A stretch of 64,000 bases of DNA. Origin: JAAYDF01 sp964511155 (GTDB lineage Bacteria; Planctomycetota; Phycisphaerae; UBA1845; PWPN01). The notes beneath the pieces are model-generated. The model was given only the letters and a program-made list of their open reading frames with translations. It was not told where the DNA came from and made no database searches. Shown here in pieces: positions 1 to 9,046 of this stretch. Position 1 is the stretch's first letter. Each line of letters starts with the position of its first letter. The stretch is taken from NCBI GenBank assembly GCA_964511155.1, contig CAZEEJ010000001.1, positions 23,230 through 87,229 on the forward strand, in the 5' to 3' direction. The translations under genes were made by a program, and so were the position numbers.

Positions 1-268
1 ACGGCAGGGGGGTATAGTGGAGGGGCACCAGGAATGCCACCTGATCGGTGGGTGGTGCTCGGACGGTTCGGCCCATACGGGAGACTGGGCCGCGGGCGGG
101 AGCGCCGCACGTCTCCATCCGCCCGGCCGGTGGGGCACTGCCCCCCGAACTGATCCTCAGGAGCGCACATGCCAAACCACGGGACGTCTCTGTGTTCCCT
201 TCATTCATCGTTTGGGGTATTCCGAAATCGAGGCGCCCGATCATTCCCCTTTTATCAGGAGATCGCTC

Positions 269-1318
269 ATGCTGCTGCATCTGATCCGGGCCATGTTCGT
301 GCTCATGGTGGCCGGCGTGGCCTTGAACTACGCCGAACTCCACCGCTCCGACTTGGCGCTCCCCGCACTGGTCATCGCCCTGGGCGTGGCCAGCCTGGTC
401 CTGGCCATCGACATCTTCATTCCCCAGAAGTCGCTCCTGGCGCTGTCGGGGATGTTCTTCGGCCTGGTGATCGGCATGGTGGTGGCTTTCGGCGTGGGGA
501 TCATTCTGGACCTGCTGGTGGACGCTTACCAGCCCGGTCTGACCGGTACCCCGCTCGTCAGCACGACCAAGGTGCTCGTCGGCATCGTCACCTGCTACCT
601 GGCGGTCAGCTTCATCCTGCAGACCAAGGACGACGTCCGCTTCGTGATCCCCTACGTGGAGTTCGCCAAGCAGCGCAAGGGGCCGCATCCCCTCATCCTG
701 GACACCTCGGTGATCATCGACGGCCGCATCGCCGAGATCCTGGAGACCTGGGCCACCGACGCGCCGATTCTCATTCCACGGTTCGTCCTGAATGAGCTGC
801 ATCTGATCGCCGACAGCGGCGACCGGCTCAAGCGGAACCGCGGGCGGCGGGGTCTGGATGTGGTGAACCGGCTTCAGGTCAACCAGCGGATCGAGGTGCA
901 GGTCCAGGACGCACGCGAGCCGCGGAATGACGCCGGCGAATCCGTCGATCACCAGTTGGTCACCCTGGCACGCAAGATCGACGGGCGCATCGTGACCAAC
1001 GACTACAACCTGAACAAAGTCGCCACCATCCGCGGCGTCGAGGTGGTCAACATCAACGACCTGGCCAACGCGCTCAAGCCGGTGTTCCTGCCCGGCGAGG
1101 CCATGCACGTCAAAATCATCCGGCCGGGTGAGGCCGCAGGTCAGGGGGTGGGTTATCTCGAGGACGGTACGATGGTCGTGGTCGAGGCGGCCAGAGAACG
1201 GATCGGCCAGACGGTGCCGATCATGGTTACCAGCGTTTTACAGACCAGCGCCGGCCGCATGGTCTTCGGTCGTATCGAGGGCGCCGCGCCCGCCGATCGC
1301 CCCCCGCGCCGAACGTGA
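269..1318 (+). CDS. YacL-like membrane PIN/TRAM protein
   Basis: Predicted membrane-anchored RNA-binding or ribonuclease-like protein of 349 aa. About four hydrophobic segments fill residues 1-120. A PIN domain follows, opening with LILDTSVIIDGRI (Asp145 is the first acidic metal ligand) and continuing through DHQLVTLA and IVTNDYNLN, which supply further acidic residues. A TRAM-like beta domain with PGE and GQGVGYLEDGT ends the protein. This is the order seen in Bacillus YacL. The reading frame is open further upstream, but ATG 269 has AGGAG at 257-261 and starts the first membrane helix. The stop codon directly abuts an octamer repeat array. The exact RNA substrate is unknown. Confidence 0.88.
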   Translation: MLLHLIRAMFVLMVAGVALNYAELHRSDLALPALVIALGVASLVLAIDIFIPQKSLLALSGMFFGLVIGMVVAFGVGIILDLLVDAYQPGLTGTPLVSTTKVLVGIVTCYLAVSFILQTKDDVRFVIPYVEFAKQRKGPHPLILDTSVIIDGRIAEILETWATDAPILIPRFVLNELHLIADSGDRLKRNRGRRGLDVVNRLQVNQRIEVQVQDAREPRNDAGESVDHQLVTLARKIDGRIVTNDYNLNKVATIRGVEVVNINDLANALKPVFLPGEAMHVKIIRPGEAAGQGVGYLEDGTMVVVEAARERIGQTVPIMVTSVLQTSAGRMVFGRIEGAAPADRPPRRT

Positions 1319-1374
1319 AGCGAGTTAGCAAGTGAGCGAGTTAGCAAGTTAGCAAGTTAACAAGTAAGCGAGTG
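1319..1374. repeat. Octamer tandem array AGCRAGTN, 7 copies
   Basis: Seven head-to-tail 8-bp units (AGCGAGTT, AGCAAGTG and variants) begin at the base after the stop codon of the YacL-like gene. Related arrays lie at 5441-5492 and 31926-32009, also at stop codons of plus-strand genes. TGA and TTAG-type stops inside an 8-bp period fall in all three frames within about 24 nt. Confidence 0.9.
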
Positions 1375-1410
1375 AGTTATACGCCCGATTCACGTGCGAG
1401 TCTGCTGCGG

Positions 1411-1425
1411 GCTTGCCTCTTCGCG
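1411..1425 (+). repeat. Dispersed repeat family 1 core (copy 1)
   Basis: GCTTGCCTCTTCGCG, preceded by GTGCGAGTCTGCTGCG and followed by GCGCAACC. It lies between the convergent YacL-like and dnaK genes, 37 bp after an octamer array. The 5606 copy shares the same flanks almost base for base. Confidence 0.85.
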
Positions 1426-1529
1426 GCGCAACCCCTTCCCTTGCTCTTGTCTGCGGCCGCCGATCTCGCTCGGCGTCTTGCGAAGCCGCACGCGGCGGTG
1501 CGCCACTCGATTCCCGACCCCGCGCTTAC

Positions 1530-1549
1530 CCGGGGACTTGCGTCCCCGG
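1530..1549. repeat. Perfect 8-bp stem hairpin CCGGGGAC/GTCCCCGG
   Basis: The arms CCGGGGAC and GTCCCCGG flank a TTGC loop between the convergent YacL-like and dnaK genes. The identical sequence in inverted orientation is at 4333-4352. There is no T run, so it is a dispersed hairpin that might help end transcription but is not a canonical terminator. Confidence 0.7.
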
Positions 1550-1586
1550 CTCGTGTCCCCCGATTCCCGACCCCCGATCCCCGCGC

Positions 1587-3500
1587 TCACTTCTTCTCTT
1601 CAAACTCCGCGTCGATCACGTCCTCGTCCTTGGCCTCGGCGGGTTTGGCGCCCGCGTCGGAGTCGCCGCCGGCATCGCCGGCCGAGCCCGCGGCCTTGCG
1701 GGCCGCCTCCTCGTACATGATCTTGCCGATCGCCTGGGCGGCCAACGCGAGCTGCTCGTGCGATTTGCGGATTCCGTCCTTGTCGTCGCCCTTCAGTGCA
1801 TCCTTGAGCTGGTTGATCGCCGCCTCGATCTTGCCCCGCTCGTCGGCCGGCACCTTGTCGCCCACCTCCCGCAGACTCCGTTCGGTCTGGTAGATCAGCG
1901 AATCGGACTGGTTCTTGAGGTCGACCAACTCGCGGCGGGCCTTGTCATCCGCGGCGTGTTCCTCCGCCTCGTGCCGCATCCGATCGATCTCGTCCTTGTC
2001 GAGCCCCGAAGAACCTTCGATGCGGATCGACTGCGCCTTGCTCGTGGCCGTGTCCTTGGCCGACACGTTCAGGATGCCGTTCGCGTCGATATCGAAGGTG
2101 ACCTCGATCTGCGGCAGGCCCCGCGGGGCCGGCGGAATGCCGCTCAGGTTGAACCGCCCCAGCGAGCGGTTCCCCGCGGCCATCTCCCGTTCGCCTTGCA
2201 GCACGTGGATGGTCACTTCAGTCTGATTGTCCGCCGCCGTGCTGAAGACCTCCTTTTTGCTCGTTGGGATGGTCGTGTTGCGCTCGATGAGCCGGGTCAT
2301 CACCCCGCCCAGCGTCTCGACGCCCAGCGAGAGGGGGGTGACGTCCAGCAGGACGATGTCGTCTTTCTCCCCGGTGAGCACCGCGCCCTGGATGGCCGCC
2401 CCGACGGCCACCACCTCGTCCGGGTTGATGCTCTTGTTGGGTTCCTTGCCGAAGATGTCCTTCACCAGCCGCTGCACGGCGGGCATCCGCGTCGAGCCGC
2501 CCACCAGCACCACCTCGTCGATGTCCTTGGCGTTGAGCTTGGCGTCCCTGATCGCCTGCAGGACCGGCTTGCGCGTCCGCTCGGTCAGGGCCTCGGTGAG
2601 CTGTTCGAACTTGCTGCGCGTGATGGTCTCCTGCAGATGCTTCGGGCCCGTCTGGTCGGCGGTGATGAACGGCAGGTTGATCGTGGTCTCCTGCGTCGTG
2701 GACAGCTCGCACTTGGCCTTCTCGCAGGCCTCCTTGAGCCGCTGCAGGGCCATGGGGTCCTTGCGCAGATCAATCCCTTCCTTCTTGCGGAACTCCTCGG
2801 CCACGTAGTTGATCAGCTCCTCGTCGTAGTCGTCGCCGCCCAGATGCGTGTCCCCGTTGGTGCTGAGCACTTCGAAGACGTTGTCGCCGATGTCCAGAAT
2901 GGAAATGTCAAAGGTCCCGCCGCCCAAGTCGTAGACGGCGATCCGCTCGTTCCGCTTCTTCTCCAGCCCGTAGGCCAGGGCGGCGGCGGTCGGCTCGTTA
3001 ATGATCCGCTCGACCTTGAGCCCGGCAATCTCGCCCGCGTCCTTGGTCGCCTGCCGCTGCGAGTCGTTGAAGTAGGCCGGTACGGTGATAACCGCACGGG
3101 TGACCTTTTCGCCCAGGTAGTCCTCCGCCGTCTTCTTCAAGTCCCGCAGGACCATCGCGGAGACCTCCGGCGGGGTGTAGGTCTTGCCCCGGACCTGGAC
3201 GCTGACCAGGTCGCCCTCGCCGCCCACGATCGTGTAGGGCACGATCTTCTCCTCCGAGTGCACTTCGTTGTGCCGGCGGCCCATGAACCGCTTGATGGAG
3301 AAGACCGTGTTCTGCGGGTTGGTTACCTGCTGGTGCTTGGCGATCTGCCCGACCAGCATCTCCCCCTTCTCGGTGAAGCCTACCACCGACGGGGTCACGC
3401 GCGAGCCTTGCGCGTTGGTCAGAACCTTGGCCGTCTCGCCCTCCATGACCGCGACCACGGAGTTCGTCGTCCCCAGGTCAATCCCGATGATCTTCGACAT
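1587..3500 (-). CDS. dnaK: Chaperone DnaK (Hsp70)
   Basis: ATP-dependent cytoplasmic Hsp70 chaperone of 637 aa, full length for the family. The N-terminus MSKIIGIDLGTTNS is the phosphate-binding loop. DLGGGTFDISIL, the VPAYFNDSQRQAT signature and VLVGGSTRMPAVQ mark the ATPase domain, followed by the beta substrate-binding domain and an alpha lid ending DEDVIDAEFEEKK. The start at 3500 is preferred over an in-frame upstream ATG because it is preceded by GAAGGGAG and matches the family N-terminus. No dnaJ, grpE or hrcA is adjacent, and I see no CIRCE operator in the 300-bp upstream spacer, so its control may differ from the HrcA type. Confidence 0.98.
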   Translation of the reverse strand: MSKIIGIDLGTTNSVVAVMEGETAKVLTNAQGSRVTPSVVGFTEKGEMLVGQIAKHQQVTNPQNTVFSIKRFMGRRHNEVHSEEKIVPYTIVGGEGDLVSVQVRGKTYTPPEVSAMVLRDLKKTAEDYLGEKVTRAVITVPAYFNDSQRQATKDAGEIAGLKVERIINEPTAAALAYGLEKKRNERIAVYDLGGGTFDISILDIGDNVFEVLSTNGDTHLGGDDYDEELINYVAEEFRKKEGIDLRKDPMALQRLKEACEKAKCELSTTQETTINLPFITADQTGPKHLQETITRSKFEQLTEALTERTRKPVLQAIRDAKLNAKDIDEVVLVGGSTRMPAVQRLVKDIFGKEPNKSINPDEVVAVGAAIQGAVLTGEKDDIVLLDVTPLSLGVETLGGVMTRLIERNTTIPTSKKEVFSTAADNQTEVTIHVLQGEREMAAGNRSLGRFNLSGIPPAPRGLPQIEVTFDIDANGILNVSAKDTATSKAQSIRIEGSSGLDKDEIDRMRHEAEEHAADDKARRELVDLKNQSDSLIYQTERSLREVGDKVPADERGKIEAAINQLKDALKGDDKDGIRKSHEQLALAAQAIGKIMYEEAARKAAGSAGDAGGDSDAGAKPAEAKDEDVIDAEFEEKK

Positions 3501-3805
3501 GGTGCAACTCCCTTCGTTTCGGTGGCCCACGCGGCGGGTCGGCCCCTGCGGAGGATCGACCGGTCATACTCCGCCCGGTCGCCCGGCACCTCCGTCGCAC
3601 GCCCGCTCTACGTGTGCGCAGCACCTCATCCCGCCAAGAGCAAGTCCGATGCCAGCAGGTGAGGGCGGAGGTCCCTTTTTGTAACATTTTAATCTACAGC
3701 CAGTTATGTGTTTGTCCGATACAGCATAGGCCGGGCCCTCTGCCAGAGTGGCAGCAGGGGAACCTTCGGGTTTGGCACATCGCGCGGGCGAGGTAGAATA
3801 AAGCT

Positions 3806-4285
3806 ATGGGCATGGCTCCCGGGCCTTATGAGACGCTCGAAGGGCAGGGCTTCCCGATCGCCCGCCAGCTCTCGGTTTTCCTCGAGAACCGCGTCGGGCA
3901 ACTCCTCCGCCTCACCCAGCTCATCGACACGCACGAGATCCGCATTCTGGGCCTCTCGGTGATCGACTCGCTCGACTGTGCCGTGGTACGCCTGCTGTTC
4001 GATGCTCCCGATCTGGCCAAGCAGATTCTCACGCGGGCGGGGTTCGCCGTCAGTGTCGCTGAAGTGATTGTGGTCAAGCTGCCGCCGGACAAGCAGGGCC
4101 TGCTTTCGGTCTGGCAGTGCCTGCTGTCCTGCGAGATCAACATCGGCTACTGCTATCCGCTGCTGCCCGAGCAGATTGGACCGGCCATCGCCCTCTCGGT
4201 GGACAACCTCGAGATGGCCGCCGACGCCCTGATCCGCAACCACTTCGAGGTGCTCGGCGAAGCGGATCTGAGGCTCGATTACTGA
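3806..4285 (+). CDS. Tandem ACT domain protein
   Basis: Small cytoplasmic protein of 159 aa made almost only of two ACT-like ligand-binding domains. The first covers about residues 18-85 (ARQLSVFLENRVGQLLRLTQ, then VVRLLFDAPDLAKQIL) and the second about 86-155 (VVKLPPDKQGLLSVWQCL, then AIALSVDNLEMAADAL). ACT pairs usually sense amino acids, but there is no catalytic domain here and no amino-acid biosynthesis gene next to it. It is transcribed away from dnaK across a shared 300-bp promoter region. Start ATG 3806 has only a weak ribosome site; a second ATG lies two codons in. The ligand is not predictable from sequence. Confidence 0.75.
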   Translation: MGMAPGPYETLEGQGFPIARQLSVFLENRVGQLLRLTQLIDTHEIRILGLSVIDSLDCAVVRLLFDAPDLAKQILTRAGFAVSVAEVIVVKLPPDKQGLLSVWQCLLSCEINIGYCYPLLPEQIGPAIALSVDNLEMAADALIRNHFEVLGEADLRLDY

Positions 4286-4719
4286 GCAGGGGTCAGGGGG
4301 GGACGAGTGATGAGTACTGAGTGAGGAGAGAGCCGGGGACGCAAGTCCCCGGGTGAGCACGGGGGGCAGGGGTCTTGGGTCTTCCCTCGACTGCTGAGGG
4401 GGTTTCTCCGCGCCAAGCCCACGGGTTGCAACCCGTGGGCTTCCGGTTGCTGCAACCCATGCGTTTAGGACGCTCACTGCCTGCCGAACTGACCGGCGCG
4501 GTCGCTTCCGGGTCACAAAGACCCCGCTTTTGCCCCCGCCAGGGCGGTTCTGCGGATTGGCACTGGTCTTGCAGTACTCCCGCAGCGTATAAGTGAGGTG
4601 CGGAAGCGCCGGAGGCGGTCTCAGTACAAGCTGACCCCGGTGCCAGGCCGGTTGGCCGGCAGCCGCGAAGGCGGGCGGGATGGTCCCCGTCCGAGAGAGC
4701 GTCAAGGAGGTAAGCCTCG
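4286..4719. other. 434-bp spacer with hairpins
   Basis: No convincing gene. It contains the CCGGGGAC hairpin at 4333-4352 (inverted copy of 1530-1549), a perfect 24-bp palindrome at 4417-4440 built on CCCACGGGTTG, and degenerate GGTTGCTGCAACCC sequence after it. The end carries the strong AAGGAGGT ribosome site of the peptidase gene. Confidence 0.6.
4417..4440. repeat. Perfect 24-bp palindrome
   Basis: A fully self-complementary sequence centred on GGTTGCAACC, able to form a GC-rich cruciform or hairpin. It lies between the ACT protein and the zinc peptidase gene. It resembles the other GC hairpins scattered through the spacers. Confidence 0.75.
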
Positions 4720-5436
4720 ATGATCGGATTCATCATGTTTGACCCGCTGTACTTCATCATCCTGGCGCCGGCGATGCTGCTGGCGGGCTGGGCCCAGATG
4801 AAGGTGAAGGGTTCGTTCGCCCGGGCGAGTCAGATCCCGGCCAGCAGCCGGATGACCGGGGCGGAGGCGGCCCATCGGATCCTGCAGGCCCACGGTCTAC
4901 AACGGGTGGCCATCGAGCCGACGCGCGGCTTCCTCGGCGATCATTACGATCCGCAGAAGAAGGTTCTGCGGCTCAGCCCGGACGTTTACAGCGGTCGCTC
5001 CCTGGCCGCGGTGGGGGTAGCCGCTCACGAGGCCGGCCACGCCATCCAGGACGCCGGCGGCTATGCGCCGCTCAAGCTGCGCAACGGGATCGTCCCGCTG
5101 GCCTCGGTGGGCGGCAAGCTGTCCATGATCATCTTCATGGCTGGGTTCTTCCTGGCCAGTACGTCGCTGGGCCAAGGCATGCTCTTGGCCGGTATCGCGC
5201 TCTTCTCTCTGACCGTGCTGTTCCAGTTGATCAATTTGCCGGTGGAGTTTGACGCCAGCCGCCGGGCCCGTGCGGTGCTGGTCGAGAACGGCGTCATTGC
5301 CGCCCGCGAGGACGGCGAGGTCGGCAAGGTGCTCAACGCCGCGGCCATGACCTACGTGGCGGCAACGATCGGCGCCATCCTCACGCTGCTTTACCTGCTC
5401 ATCCGCTCGGGTCTGCTGGGCGGCAGGCGGGATTGA
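4720..5436 (+). CDS. YugP-type zinc metallopeptidase
   Basis: Membrane zinc metallopeptidase-like protein of 238 aa (Zn_peptidase_2 / YugP family). An N-terminal hydrophobic segment (residues 6-24) is followed by the zinc motif HEAGHAIQ at 103-110, with His103, Glu104 and His107 as ligands and catalytic base. Two further hydrophobic stretches at about 128-170 and a final one near 215-232 fit a membrane protein. LPVEFDASRRA, conserved in this family, supplies the likely third ligand region. The start is fixed by CAAGGAGGTAAG ending 6-8 bp before ATG 4720. It is a single gene. The substrate is unknown; the family role is membrane protein turnover by analogy. Confidence 0.85.
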   Translation: MIGFIMFDPLYFIILAPAMLLAGWAQMKVKGSFARASQIPASSRMTGAEAAHRILQAHGLQRVAIEPTRGFLGDHYDPQKKVLRLSPDVYSGRSLAAVGVAAHEAGHAIQDAGGYAPLKLRNGIVPLASVGGKLSMIIFMAGFFLASTSLGQGMLLAGIALFSLTVLFQLINLPVEFDASRRARAVLVENGVIAAREDGEVGKVLNAAAMTYVAATIGAILTLLYLLIRSGLLGGRRD

Positions 5437-5440
5437 GGGG

Positions 5441-5492
5441 AGCGAGTGAGCAAGTGAGCGAGTGAGCAAGTGAGCGAGTGAGCAAGGGAGCG
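5441..5492. repeat. Octamer tandem array AGCRAGTG, 6 copies
   Basis: Six 8-bp units alternating AGCGAGTG and AGCAAGTG begin 4 bp after the stop of the zinc peptidase gene. Downstream, two diverged copies of a roughly 45-bp CACGCGTTCG...GCAC(AC)GGGGAC segment lead into repeat family 1 at 5606. Confidence 0.9.
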
Positions 5493-5605
5493 TTTCACGC
5501 GTTCGCACTGCTCACAGAGCAGTGGCACACGGGCACTCCCACGCGTTCGTATTTCTCGAGCAGCGGCACACGGGGACGCTTCATTCGCGTGCGAGTCTGC
5601 TACCG

Positions 5606-5620
5606 GCTTGCCTCTTCGCG
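5606..5620 (+). repeat. Dispersed repeat family 1 core (copy 2)
   Basis: GCTTGCCTCTTCGCG with the same left flank (CGTGCGAGTCTGCT) and right flank (GCGCAACC) as copy 1. It ends 12 bp before the stop codon of the convergent GH9 gene. Confidence 0.85.
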
Positions 5621-5631
5621 GCGCAACCTCA

Positions 5632-7284
5632 TCACTCCCACAAGTGCAACAGCAACAGCAGCGAGACGGTGCCGTCGATGATCGGCTCGTTGGTCGAGAA
5701 GTCGGCGAAGCTGTCGTGATAGACGGCCACGTCGGACTGGAAGCGGGCGTAGGCGTCGTCGCCGAAAGGCTCGAACTTCAGGCTGTCGTTGATCTCGCGC
5801 GTCACCGGGCCGTCCACCAGGCCGCCGACAGCCAGATGGTCCGCCAGCTTGTAGAAGAGGTGGTGCGGCCGCGAGGAGTACACGCCGCCTTCGGGCACCC
5901 CGATCACGAACGACACACCCCAGGGGTTCCGCCCGAAGATCCAATCGCGGGCTTCGGCGGCCAGTGAGCGGAAGCGGTCGTCGCCGGTCATCTTCTCGTA
6001 CAGGACGGCCTGCGTGGCGAAGGCAATGACGTTGTTCGTCGAGCACCAGACGAACGGCGTGCCCACCCGGTAGGCGTTGCCCATGGCCCGCTCGCGGACG
6101 CGCTCGAGCCCCGCCCGGTAGTAGCCGGCCAGCTTGCGTTGCGTGGCCTCGTCGACGTGCGGGTGCAGCCGCCAGTGGGCGAGGTTGACGTAGGGGAAGA
6201 ACTCATAATGGCCGTGGCGGTCGCGGCCCATCCAGGGGTTGTCGCCGGCCTGGTGGGCGTATTCGATCGCCCGGTTGCGGAACTCCGGCTCGCGCGTGGC
6301 GATGTACAACTCGGTGGCCGCCCACTGCAGGTCGTCCCAGAAGCTGCTCTCGCCATAGTAGTAGGGGGCCTTGACGGGCACGGACATGGCGTTGCCGGGG
6401 TGGTCGGCGGCGAGGCGGAAGAGTGAGCGGGCGGTGTCGAGGTCGCCGATCAGCGTCATCGCGGCACTGGCCCGACCGGCGAGGCTGGCCTTGCCGCTGG
6501 ATTTGTTCTGATGCTTGGGCCCCTCCGGCTTGCCGGTGGCCGGCCAGGCGGAGCGCGGACCGCCGGGGCCCCAGCCATAGTCGGATTGATCCTCATGCCA
6601 GAGTTTGAGCGGCGGGCTGTGGTCGCGGTCGTCGGCGATTTGCACGTAGATGGTCTCGGGGTCGGGGTGCATCTTGCGGACCAGGTCGGCACCGTAGCGG
6701 GCCTCCTGTGTCGCGTCGGCCAGCCGCAGGGCGGCGACGCAGTAGGTGGTGGTGATCATGTGCTTGATGCGGTCGGCGGCATCATGCCAACCGCCGATCA
6801 GGTCAAGCTTGCGTCCGCTGACGGCGTCGATCGCATCCTGCTGGTGGCACGGGTGGCCGGTGACGGGGTTGTCGCCGCAGCGTTGCAGGCGCATGAACGC
6901 CAGCAGGTGGCCGGGCACGTCACGGTAGGCGTCGGCCCCGATGTTGAAGGGTAGCGAGTGCGTGGCCCCGAAGGCGACGCGGTAACGGCCGGGGGCGCGA
7001 AGGGCGGAGAAGTCGAGCCGGTAGTTGTGGGCGAACGGTCCCCACGGACCGTCATCCGGCCCGATGTCCGCCTCGAACTCGCCGACGGTGAAGGTTCCGC
7101 TGAGCGGTCGGCCGCTGGAGAGGATCGCGATCTTGGGATCGGCCGGCAGGTAGCCGACCTGGTTGACGCGAATCCACGGTCCGGCGTCCGCCGCGGGTTG
7201 TGTGCTCGCGTCGGCGGCAAGGCTGGCGGTGGTCCACGCAAGCGTCAGTCCGGCAAGGATGAGCGGAACGTGCCTCGTGCGCAT
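5632..7284 (-). CDS. Secreted glycoside hydrolase family 9 protein
   Basis: Putative endoglucanase or related beta-glucanase of 550 aa. A Sec signal peptide (MRTRHVPLILAGLTLAWTTA, then SLAADA) is followed by a CelD-type N-terminal Ig-like domain opening with IRVNQVGYLPADPKIAIL, at about residues 35-120. An (alpha/alpha)6 barrel follows. GGWHDAADRIKHM corresponds to the GH9 nucleophile/base loop and STNEPIIDGTVSLLLLL near the end carries the proton-donor Glu. The frame extends 141 codons upstream, but ATG 7284 with GGAGGACTACGCTG before it and the signal peptide decide the start. It lies 89 bp downstream of the zinc-ribbon gene, possibly co-transcribed. Substrate specificity cannot be read from the sequence. 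Confidence 0.88.
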   Translation of the reverse strand: MRTRHVPLILAGLTLAWTTASLAADASTQPAADAGPWIRVNQVGYLPADPKIAILSSGRPLSGTFTVGEFEADIGPDDGPWGPFAHNYRLDFSALRAPGRYRVAFGATHSLPFNIGADAYRDVPGHLLAFMRLQRCGDNPVTGHPCHQQDAIDAVSGRKLDLIGGWHDAADRIKHMITTTYCVAALRLADATQEARYGADLVRKMHPDPETIYVQIADDRDHSPPLKLWHEDQSDYGWGPGGPRSAWPATGKPEGPKHQNKSSGKASLAGRASAAMTLIGDLDTARSLFRLAADHPGNAMSVPVKAPYYYGESSFWDDLQWAATELYIATREPEFRNRAIEYAHQAGDNPWMGRDRHGHYEFFPYVNLAHWRLHPHVDEATQRKLAGYYRAGLERVRERAMGNAYRVGTPFVWCSTNNVIAFATQAVLYEKMTGDDRFRSLAAEARDWIFGRNPWGVSFVIGVPEGGVYSSRPHHLFYKLADHLAVGGLVDGPVTREINDSLKFEPFGDDAYARFQSDVAVYHDSFADFSTNEPIIDGTVSLLLLLHLWE

Positions 7285-7373
7285 CAGCGTAGTCCTCCAA
7301 CGCGGTCGATTGTTGGGCTTATCCGAAGCGCGAGCCGTTGTCAAAACCGTGCACCCCAGCGCGTTGAGCTGGC

Positions 7374-8939
7374 TTACGGTTCCTGCTCGCCGGTGTTCGG
7401 GGCTTCCGCCGGGCGCTCGGCCGGCGCGGGCAGGGTGTGACCCGGCGGGGCGACAGCGGGCTGGCCGTGCCGCAGCGCCCAGACATTCGGCAGCGGGGGC
7501 AGGCCGTGCTGGGCACGCAGGGCGTTCTGGTTTGCCAGGGCGGCAGCGCGACCCGAGAACGTCGTCACGTTCGTGACCGGCGGTAGGTTCGCGCGCGCGA
7601 CCGGACGCTGGATCTGGCCGGCCAGGACAGGGAAGGCGTCGCCAGTGGATCCGCCGGTCGAGGCGCGGCCCTGCTTTTCTGGATCGGGAGCCAGGATTGC
7701 TATCCACAGGTTTGGGTCGGCGTTTTCCAAGTCGATGCCGTGATAGGTGAAGACGAAGTCGCCGAGCCGGTGAGCGATGACGTTGGGCGGCAGGGCATCA
7801 GACGCGGCCTTGACAATGGCGGCCTGCTCTTCCGCCGAGAGGTACTCGAGCTGGGCGAGGGTTATCTCACCGATGGGCACCTGCTCGAGCAGGGTTGCGC
7901 TCTCCAAGGAGAGCAGACTCGATGCCGGGAGCAGATCGGCGGTCACCAGTTCGACCGCGTGGGCGGGCCAGCGACCCTGTTCGCGCCGATGATAATCGCC
8001 GAGGGCGCCACTGATCGTACTGGAGCTCATCTGGCGCTGCATGGTGGTGCGTATGCTGGTTGCGGCAGCCCTACCGCTCTGCACTGCCGGTATGAGGATT
8101 GCGATCGGCACGGCCATGGCCAGCAGCAGCGGCAGGACGACGGCGGCGGTGGCCCGCAGCGAGGAGATCCCGTGCCCCTCCTTGAGCATGACGACCTGGC
8201 TGATGAGGTTCCAGATCCAGCCGACGTACATGCCGACACAGGGGATGCCGGTGACGACGTTGGCGCCGCCGCTGTAGGCAACGGCCTGGATCGTGCGCCG
8301 CAGCGGCTTGACGTTGCTCCCGGTGATCAGCAGCACCACGTGTACCAGACAGCTCCAGATGAGCAGCGCGACGGGGATCAGCAGGATGCCCAACAACGGC
8401 GAGCACAGCATGATGCCGATGAATCCTCGCGGGGTGCCGCCGCCCGCGAAGGTGAGGGCCATGATGATGGGCATGATCATCATGAACGAAAAGCTGCCGA
8501 TGAACGCGATCGCGTGACAGATCGTGCTGAACCAGATCGCTCGGCCGACCGAGCTGTCCACCGGCAGGACCTTCATCAGATTCGCCGGCCGGACCAGGGC
8601 CATGCCGACCGTGTTCCACCAGGCGCGAAACCGACTGTGCTTGCCCTCCAGCCACGGCACGGTTTCCGGCAGGGTCTGCTCCTCGTCGAGCCCCGCGGTG
8701 GGCAGGAGGATCATCTCGTCCATATCCAGCGGCCGACCGCAGGTGACGCAGTTGAACGCCCGGGGTTCGAGATGGCCCTTGGGGCCGGTGCCGTAGTAGG
8801 CCTGTTTGCAGTCCGGGCAGCAGAACTGCACGCTGCCGGTGGCGAACTCGAAATCGCTGGGCTTGAACGGCGTGCCGCACTCCGGGCAGCGCGGCGTGGT
8901 CAGTTGCCAGAGGCGATAGTCGCAGACCGGACAACGCAT
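7374..8939 (-). CDS. Zinc-ribbon and YIP1-like membrane protein
   Basis: Hypothetical membrane protein of 521 aa. The N-terminus has two zinc-ribbon-like modules (MRCPVCDYRLW, RCPECGTPF, FCCPDCKQAYYG and NCVTCGRPLD, residues 1-70). A YIP1-like block of about five membrane segments occupies roughly residues 110-300 (for example SFMMIMPIIMALTF and LLILIPVALLIW-type helices). A mixed soluble region and a low-complexity Pro/Ala tail complete it. Zinc-ribbon plus YIP1 proteins with a long C-terminal extension are common and uncharacterised in planctomycetes. It shares direction with the GH9 gene downstream. No enzyme motif is visible. Confidence 0.7.
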   Translation of the reverse strand: MRCPVCDYRLWQLTTPRCPECGTPFKPSDFEFATGSVQFCCPDCKQAYYGTGPKGHLEPRAFNCVTCGRPLDMDEMILLPTAGLDEEQTLPETVPWLEGKHSRFRAWWNTVGMALVRPANLMKVLPVDSSVGRAIWFSTICHAIAFIGSFSFMMIMPIIMALTFAGGGTPRGFIGIMLCSPLLGILLIPVALLIWSCLVHVVLLITGSNVKPLRRTIQAVAYSGGANVVTGIPCVGMYVGWIWNLISQVVMLKEGHGISSLRATAAVVLPLLLAMAVPIAILIPAVQSGRAAATSIRTTMQRQMSSSTISGALGDYHRREQGRWPAHAVELVTADLLPASSLLSLESATLLEQVPIGEITLAQLEYLSAEEQAAIVKAASDALPPNVIAHRLGDFVFTYHGIDLENADPNLWIAILAPDPEKQGRASTGGSTGDAFPVLAGQIQRPVARANLPPVTNVTTFSGRAAALANQNALRAQHGLPPLPNVWALRHGQPAVAPPGHTLPAPAERPAEAPNTGEQEP

Positions 8940-9016
8940 GATTCCTCTCCCGGCACACGGCCACCATCAGCCGCCACACAAGGGTAGCATGAATCGCGAT
9001 CGAAACACACGACCCA

Positions 9017-9031
9017 GCTTGCCGCTTCGCG
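9017..9031 (+). repeat. Dispersed repeat family 1 core, variant (copy 3)
   Basis: GCTTGCCGCTTCGCG, one base away from the family 1 core, in the 107-bp spacer between two minus-strand genes. It lies 16 bp past the stop of the small membrane protein gene. Confidence 0.65.
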
Positions 9032-9046
9032 GGGCATACGTGCAAA

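Noticed and set aside
1413..3662. 749-codon open frame opposite dnaK
   Set aside because: It mirrors dnaK codon use in a GC-rich genome, has no domain and includes spacer sequence at both ends.
3501..3805. CIRCE operator before dnaK
   Set aside because: No TTAGCACTC...GAGTGCTAA-like inverted repeat is present on either strand.
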